Shown here piece by piece: positions 58,950 through 64,000 of a stretch of 64,000 nt of DNA. The notes under the pieces are model-generated. The model ran no database searches and had not been told where the DNA came from. It worked only from the letters and a program-made list of their open reading frames with translations. A program made the position numbers and the translations under genes. The first letter of the stretch is position 1; the number at the start of each line of letters is the position of its first letter. Source of the DNA: Pseudolysinimonas kribbensis (lineage in GTDB: Bacteria; Actinomycetota; Actinomycetes; Actinomycetales; Microbacteriaceae); contig NZ_BSVB01000001.1 of the NCBI RefSeq assembly GCF_030161895.1, positions 1,736,001-1,800,000 of the forward strand, in the 5' to 3' direction.

Positions 58950-59827
58950 CTTCCGGCGAGCGAGCCGCCGATGCCGCCGACGCTGAAGTAGCGGTTGAGC
59001 AGCGCGAAGATCAGCACGGGCGGGATCATCATCACGACCGCCACGGTCATGACGAGGCCCCAGTTGGCCTGGTTCTGCTGGAAGAAGCTCTGGAGCCCGA
59101 CCGGCAGGGTCTTCACGGTGTCCGACTTCAGGAACACCGATGCGATGAGGTAGTCGTTCCAGGCGAGCAGGAAGCAGAAGATCGCCGTCGACAGGATGCC
59201 GGGTAGCGAGTTGCGCAGGACGATCCGCGTGAAGCTGCCCAGCACGCTCGTGCCGTCCATCCAGGCGGCCTCCTCGAGCGTGATCGGGATCGAGTCGAAG
59301 TAGGCGGCCATCATCCAGGTCGCCACCGAGAGGGTGCTGCCGACGTAGACGATCGTGACGCCGAACAGGTTGTCGACGAGCCCGAACTGGGCGAACAGGA
59401 TGAACAGCGGGATCACCGCGGTGACCACCGGCAGGGACTGCACGATGAACAGCACGAGCGAGTACCCCGACACGAAGCGGTTGCGGCCGCGGGAGAGCAC
59501 GTAGCCGGCCGGCGCCGCCACCACGACGGCCACGACGACGGTCGCGAGGGTCACCGTGAGGCTGTTGGTCAGCCAGGTGAGCACGCCCGTCTCGGTGAAC
59601 GCCTTCGCGTAGTTCTCGGTCGTGAAGCCGGTCGCCGAAGACCCGAGCGACGGGGTCAGCGAGAGCACCACGACCGCGACGATCGGGATCAGCACGATGC
59701 CCGTGATGACGATGATGCCGATGAACCGGCCCCACTTGCCGCGGGCCCCCGGGACCATCGGCTTGCGCGCGCGCGTGTTGACTCCGACCTCGAGCCTGCC
59801 GGTCAGGGAGACGTCAGGGGTAGTCAT
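58946..59827 (-). CDS. Carbohydrate ABC transporter permease (second)
   Basis: A 293-residue permease with six helices and the EAA motif region PITLEEAAWMDGTSVLGSFTRIVLRNSLPG, typical of the MalG-like partner. ATG 59827 overlaps the first permease stop (ATGA); its own stop overlaps the GMC start (GTGA). Confidence 0.9.
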   Translation of the reverse strand: MTTPDVSLTGRLEVGVNTRARKPMVPGARGKWGRFIGIIVITGIVLIPIVAVVVLSLTPSLGSSATGFTTENYAKAFTETGVLTWLTNSLTVTLATVVVAVVVAAPAGYVLSRGRNRFVSGYSLVLFIVQSLPVVTAVIPLFILFAQFGLVDNLFGVTIVYVGSTLSVATWMMAAYFDSIPITLEEAAWMDGTSVLGSFTRIVLRNSLPGILSTAIFCFLLAWNDYLIASVFLKSDTVKTLPVGLQSFFQQNQANWGLVMTVAVVMMIPPVLIFALLNRYFSVGGIGGSLAGR

Positions 59828-60801
59828 TCGATGTTCACCTTCCGGATCTGGCGGTACAGGACCACCGAGATGATCACGAGGACCAGGGTCATGAGGAACG
59901 CGATCGCGACACCCGGACCGGTCTGGTAGTTCTGGAAGACCGTGACGTACGCCATGACGACGAGCGTCTGCGTCGACTGCACGGGGCCGCCTCCGGTCAG
60001 CAGGAAGATCGTCGGGAAGTCGTTGACGCAGAAGATCGTCATGAGGATCCACGAGATGTACGTCGTGCGCGAGATCATCGGCAGCGTGATCAGACGGAAG
60101 GTCTGCCACGGGCCGGCGCCGTCGACCTTCGACGCCTCGTAGACGTTGGTGTCGACCGAGGCGAGCGCCGACGTCATCATCATCATCATGAACGGGAAGC
60201 TGATCCAGACCTTGTAGACGCAGACCAGGATCTGCGCGAGCGTCGGATCGGCGAGGAACAGCGGGTTGCCGAGGCCGAAGAAGTTCGCGATGACCGGAAG
60301 CGGCGACTGCGGCGTCGCCACGAGCCAGTTCCAGGCGGTCGCGGAGACCACGATCGGAACGACCCACGGCAGGAGCAGCAGCACCCGGAACAGTCCGTTG
60401 GCGGGGATCCTGGTGCGCAGCAGCAGCGCGAGGGCCAGGCCGATGGCCCACGATCCGAACACCCCGACGAGGGTGAAGATCAGCGTGAACAGGGCGGCGT
60501 GCCAGAACACCGGCTGCTGCAGCACCGTGAGGTAGTTCTGCCCGCCGACGAAGTCGCCGGCGGAGAGCAGGTCGCCGTTGCGGGCGGACTGCACGCCGGC
60601 GTAGCCGACGGGGTAGACGTTGAGGAGGACGAGCAGGATGAGCGAGGGGAGGGCGAACAGCAGCAACGTCGTCGAGCGCGAACGGTGCCCCGGCATCCGG
60701 TTCGAGTTGCTCGGCTTGAACTGGACGGGCCGGCCCGCTCCGCCGTTGCCGACACCGCGGCGGGCCCGCCCGATGCCCCGCGTGATCGTCTCAGTCGACA
60801 T
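59824..60801 (-). CDS. Carbohydrate ABC transporter permease (first)
   Basis: A 325-residue MalF-like permease with six helices after a basic N-terminal region; EAA loop EASKVDGAGPWQTFRLITLPMISRT. Probably imports a sugar for the downstream oxidoreductase. Separated from the binding protein gene by a gap with a strong hairpin. Confidence 0.9.
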   Translation of the reverse strand: MSTETITRGIGRARRGVGNGGAGRPVQFKPSNSNRMPGHRSRSTTLLLFALPSLILLVLLNVYPVGYAGVQSARNGDLLSAGDFVGGQNYLTVLQQPVFWHAALFTLIFTLVGVFGSWAIGLALALLLRTRIPANGLFRVLLLLPWVVPIVVSATAWNWLVATPQSPLPVIANFFGLGNPLFLADPTLAQILVCVYKVWISFPFMMMMMTSALASVDTNVYEASKVDGAGPWQTFRLITLPMISRTTYISWILMTIFCVNDFPTIFLLTGGGPVQSTQTLVVMAYVTVFQNYQTGPGVAIAFLMTLVLVIISVVLYRQIRKVNIE

Positions 60802-60868
60802 GGGGCCGCCTCTCGGCGGCGATGGGCTGGGTCACGTGCGTCATTGCATTACTCCTCGTCGGTGAAGC

Positions 60869-60899
60869 CCGCGGCCCCGAGGATACCCCGGGGCCGCGG
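60869..60899. terminator. Hairpin between the sugar-binding protein and permease genes
   Basis: CCGCGGCCCCG (60869-60879) pairs perfectly with 60889-60899 around a 9-base loop. It lies after the binding-protein stop and, in such operons, commonly gives more binding protein than permease. Confidence 0.65.
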
Positions 60900-60929
60900 A
60901 GCCCGATCGCGAACCTGTCGCAGGTCGGA

Positions 60930-62258
60930 CTACTTCATCAGCCCTTCGATGCCGCTCTGGAGCGTGGTCAGAGCCGACTTGGCGTCGGTCTTGCCGCCCA
61001 GGATGGCCTGCGTGAAGTTGAGCATCGGCTGCGTGCCGTCCACCGTGTTGGCGATGTTGGCGAAGAGGCCGTTGCCGCCCGGAGCCGCCCACGTCTTGAA
61101 GATGGGGTTCCAGTCGTTGAGGATCTTCACGTTGTTCGCGTTCGACTTGAACTCGTCGGTGTCCGCGATCGACTTGAGGGGCGGCAGACCGATACCGGTG
61201 TTCTCGGTCCACAGCTCCTTCATGTTCTTGTAGTAGTACGTGACGAACGCCTCCGACCCCTCCTGGCTGGGGGTGTTGGTGTACATCATGATGTTGTTCG
61301 GGAAGTACAGACCGCCCTTCTTGCCGGACGGGCTGGTCAGCGGGTCCGCGACGACGAGGTCGCTCGCGACATCGCCCACGGCGCCGGCCGGCAGGCCCGC
61401 GCCGTCCCAGCCGTAGCCGAACCGCTTGGCCTTCCACTGCGCCTGCACGTTGTCGGACGTGTAGGTCGCCGCGGCCGGGTCGGAGTAGCCGTTCTTCACG
61501 AGCTCGAGGATGAACTCGATCGCCTCGATGTTCTCGTCGGTGACCGCGTCGGGCTCCTGCTTCTTGTTGAACAGGCCGCCGCCGTTGTTGATCATGAAGG
61601 CGGTCATGATGTGGCTGCCGGTGAAGGAGCCCGCACCCGACCCGAGGCCGAAACCGTACACGCCGATCTTCTTCAGCTTGGCGCAGACGGCCTTGTACTC
61701 ATCCCACGTGGTCGGCACGTCGGCGCCGGCCTGCTGCATGAGCGCCTTGTTGTACCAGGCGACGCGCACGTCGAGGTTGTACGGGACGGCCGCGTAGCCC
61801 TTGTCCGTCTTCATGGTGTCGAGCAGGCCGTCGAGGAAGTCGTCCTTGAGGCCGTTCGACTCCCACGACTTGATGAGGTGGTCGGCGTAGGCGATCTTGC
61901 CCTGCGCGGCGAACTGGAACGCCTGCGTGCCGCCGCCGGAGCTGACCGCCGGGCCGGTGTTCGAGGCGATCGCGGAGGAGAACGTCTGGGTGAAGTTCGC
62001 CCACTGGATCTCCTGGTAGGTCGCCGCCGGGAGGCCGCTCTTCGGCTTGTAGGCCAGCGTGATCTTCTTGTCGGTCGGGTTGAACTTCGTTCCACCCCAC
62101 GGCATGTTCCAGAACTTCAGCGGCTTGCTGCTGCCGCCTCCGCCTCCGCCGCCCGCGCCGCTGGGCGAGCACGCGGCGAGGATCGCCGCAACGCTCACAC
62201 CACCGGCGACGCCGAAGAATCCGCGTCGGGTGAAACTCGCACCGTTCTGTGATGGCAT
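60930..62258 (-). CDS. ABC transporter sugar-binding lipoprotein
   Basis: A 442-residue extracytoplasmic binding protein with a twin-arginine-like and lipoprotein signal (FTRRGFFGVAGG, then AAILAACS with lipobox Cys about residue 30). The Gly-rich linker and the body (AAVPYNLDVRVAWYNKALMQQAG, PTTWDEYKAVCAKLKK) are typical of family 1 sugar-binding proteins. Ligand unknown. GAGGCG ribosome site 4 bases before ATG. No ATPase gene is near: the operon probably uses a shared MsiK-type ATPase. Confidence 0.9.
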   Translation of the reverse strand: MPSQNGASFTRRGFFGVAGGVSVAAILAACSPSGAGGGGGGGSSKPLKFWNMPWGGTKFNPTDKKITLAYKPKSGLPAATYQEIQWANFTQTFSSAIASNTGPAVSSGGGTQAFQFAAQGKIAYADHLIKSWESNGLKDDFLDGLLDTMKTDKGYAAVPYNLDVRVAWYNKALMQQAGADVPTTWDEYKAVCAKLKKIGVYGFGLGSGAGSFTGSHIMTAFMINNGGGLFNKKQEPDAVTDENIEAIEFILELVKNGYSDPAAATYTSDNVQAQWKAKRFGYGWDGAGLPAGAVGDVASDLVVADPLTSPSGKKGGLYFPNNIMMYTNTPSQEGSEAFVTYYYKNMKELWTENTGIGLPPLKSIADTDEFKSNANNVKILNDWNPIFKTWAAPGGNGLFANIANTVDGTQPMLNFTQAILGGKTDAKSALTTLQSGIEGLMK

Positions 62259-62399
62259 CGTCGCCTCTTTCTGATCTTGGTGGACCGCGTCCAGGGCGGC
62301 CCTCTCTGCATTGAGGGATCAGCCGGCGCCCTGGTCGGGTGCCGGGTCTTCTTAGTAGACCAGTCAACCGGGAGCCGGTCAACGACAAATTCGGACAAA

Positions 62400-62417
62400 T
62401 CGCGAAAACTTTCGCGA
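62400..62417. promoter_or_regulatory. 18-base palindrome in the sugar operon / clpB divergent region
   Basis: TCGCGAAA-AC-TTTCGCGA, a perfect 8+8 inverted repeat between the sugar-binding protein gene and clpB. A LacI-type or similar operator for the sugar operon is the likeliest reading. The gap 62259-62470 holds no gene. Confidence 0.6.
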
Positions 62418-62470
62418 TCGGCGCGGGCGGTCGCCGCCGCCAGTGGCGGAATATAGCCGCGATCGGTAAA

Positions 62471-62491
62471 CTTGAGTCAAACAGACTCAGT
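62471..62491. promoter_or_regulatory. HAIR operator (HspR) before clpB
   Basis: CTTGAGT-N7-ACTCAGT, with the left half identical to the HAIR consensus, 28 bases before the clpB start. A TAAACT (62467-62472) overlaps it and could be the -10 element. Confidence 0.8.
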
Positions 62492-62519
62492 TTTTGACGA
62501 CGTCGCGCAAGGAGACGAT

Positions 62520-64000
62520 GTGGCCAACATGCAGGGCGCGCCCTCCAGCCAGGAGGACCAGAAGAGCGCCCTCGAGCAGTACGGCGTGAATCTCACCGAG
62601 ATCGCCAAGAGCGGCAAGCTCGACCCGGTGATCGGGCGGGATGCCGAGATCCGCCGGATCAGTCAGGTGCTGACCCGGCGCACCAAGAACAACCCCGTGC
62701 TCATCGGCGAGCCCGGCGTCGGCAAGACCGCCGTCGTCGAGGGCTCGCGCAGCGCATCGTCGCGGGCGACGTCGCGGACTCCCTCAAGGACAAGCAGCTC
62801 GTGTCGCTCGACCTCGCGGCCCTCGTGGCCGGCGCGAAGTACCGCGGAGAGTTCGAGGAGCGGCTGAAGGCCGTGCTGAAGGAGATCGACGAGTCCGACG
62901 GCCAGATCATCACCTTCATCGACGAGCTGCACACGCTCATGGGTGCCGGCGGCGGCGAGGGCTCGGTCGCGGCCGCGAACATGCTGAAGCCGATGCTCGC
63001 CCGAGGCGAGCTGCGGCTCATCGGTGCGACGACGCTCAACGAATACCGCGAGTACATCGAGAAGGACGCCGCCCTCGAGCGCCGCTTCCAGCAGGTGTAC
63101 GTGGGCGAGCCGAGCGTGGAGGACACGATCGCGATCCTGCGCGGGCTCAAGGAGCGATACGAGGCGCACCACAAGGTGACGATCGCCGACAGCGCCCTCG
63201 TCGCGGCGGCGTCCCTCTCCAACCGCTACATCACCGCTCGGCAGCTGCCCGACAAGGCGATCGACCTCATCGACGAGGCCGCGTCGCGGCTCAAGATGGA
63301 GATCGACTCGAGCCCCGTCGAGATCGACGAGCTCAAGCGCGCCGTCGACCGGCTGAAGATCGAGGAGCTCGCGCTCAAGAAGGAGAAGGACGACGCGTCG
63401 AAGGCGCGGCTCGAGAAGCTGCGCGACGACCTGCGCACGATGGAGGCGGAGCTCGGCGTGCTGCAGGGCCGCTGGGCCGCGGAGAAGGCCGGCCTGCATT
63501 CCGTCGGCGACCTGAAGACGCAGCTGAACGACGCGCGCATCCAGCTCGACCGGGCGATGCGCGAGGGCGACTACCAGACGGCGTCGAAGCTCAACTACGA
63601 GACCATCCCCGGCATCGAGCACAAGCTCGGCGAGGCGGAGCAGGTCGAGCAGCAGGGTCCGCGGATGGTCAACGACCAGGTGACCGACGAGGACATCGCC
63701 TCGGTCGTCGCCGCCTGGACCGGCATCCCCGTCGACAAGCTGCGCCAGGGCGAGCAGGAGAAGCTGCTGCACCTCGAGCAGGAGCTCGGCAAGCGGCTCA
63801 TCGGGCAGAAGGACGCCGTCCGCGCCGTCTCCGAGGCCGTGCGCCGTACGCGCGCCGGCATCTCGGATCCCGACCGGCCGACCGGCTCGTTCCTGTTCCT
63901 CGGGCCGACCGGCGTCGGCAAGACCGAGCTCGCGAAGGCGCTCGCCGAGTACCTGTTCGATGACGAGAAGGCGCTCGTGCGCATCGACATGTCGGAGTAC
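62520..64000 (+). CDS. clpB: ATP-dependent chaperone ClpB lacking the N-domain, partial at 3' end, frame interrupted by a probable contraction
   Basis: Hsp100 disaggregase working with DnaK. Only about 30 residues precede the first AAA+ domain ([20 protein letters not shown]; Walker A GEPGVGKT), so the usual 140-residue N-domain is absent. The middle coiled coil and the second domain ([14 protein letters not shown]) follow, and the window ends before the gene does. The frame breaks in the GGG run at 62741-62743; one extra G restores [14 protein letters not shown]. Start GTG 62520 has AAGGAG 5 bases upstream; a HAIR site is just upstream. Confidence 0.92.

Noticed and set aside
62472-62519. 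ATG 62472 as the clpB start
   Set aside because: It lies inside the HAIR operator, has no ribosome site, and adds 16 residues with no similarity. GTG 62520 has AAGGAG at the right distance.

Overview
The window is a high-GC stretch (roughly 70 % G+C) of an actinobacterial chromosome. It is most likely from the family Microbacteriaceae (Microbacterium-like). This rests on gene order, the C50-carotenoid operon, the HspR/HAIR heat-shock system and many probably leaderless promoters; it is inferred from sequence reading, not from a database search. The left end, yidC-jag-rsmG-parA-parB with two parS sites, is the classic arrangement a few kilobases from oriC. No rRNA, CRISPR array, transposase or prophage was recognised. 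One tRNA (Gly-CCC) is present.

Layout. 1-3.8 kb: membrane insertase, RNA-binding Jag, 16S methyltransferase and chromosome partition genes. 3.9-11.3 kb (minus strand): a D-Ala-D-Ala ligase-like enzyme, a PLP aminotransferase, thioredoxin and its reductase behind a SigR/SigH-type promoter, the flippase MurJ and a DUF6049 membrane protein. 11.3-17.4 kb: CCA-adding enzyme, the rpsF-ssb-rpsR-rplI operon, replicative helicase dnaB and two membrane proteins. 17.4-21.6 kb: purB, a low-molecular-weight phosphatase, and an unassigned three-gene cassette ending in a serine hydrolase. 21.7-29.4 kb: an aminotransferase, a branched-chain 2-oxoacid dehydrogenase (E1a, E1b, E2), then znuACB-zur behind a clear Zur box. 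29.4-36.6 kb: a drug-type MFS pump, rpmB-rpmG-rpsN (all zinc-independent forms), HU, a CopD-CtaG fusion and a PIF1-like helicase. 36.6-45.2 kb: small membrane proteins, fuconate dehydratase, an SDR, tryptophan catabolism (kynA, kynU), an acetyltransferase, a surface beta-helix protein and dcd. 45.2-50.9 kb: idi and crtE-B-I-Ye-Yf-Eb for a C50 carotenoid. 50.9-64 kb: an Atg22-like MFS, dnaK-grpE-dnaJ-hspR, a GMC oxidoreductase with a sugar ABC transporter, and clpB running off the right end.

The most important caveat is sequence quality. At least 22 places in 20 conserved genes need one extra base in a G or C run to restore the reading frame, and one place (trxB) needs one base fewer. After these corrections every affected gene has a length divisible by three and joins into a normal protein. 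I treat them as sequencing contractions, not as pseudogenes. Each affected gene is listed once over its whole span, with the suspect run given.

A second theme is transcription starts. About a dozen genes have a TANNNT hexamer ending 6-7 bases before the start codon and no Shine-Dalgarno sequence, as expected for leaderless mRNAs. Regulation is visible at several places: HAIR operators before dnaK and clpB with hspR in cis, a Zur box over the znuA -35 element, a thiol-stress sigma promoter before trxB, and palindromes before fucD and between the sugar transporter and clpB.
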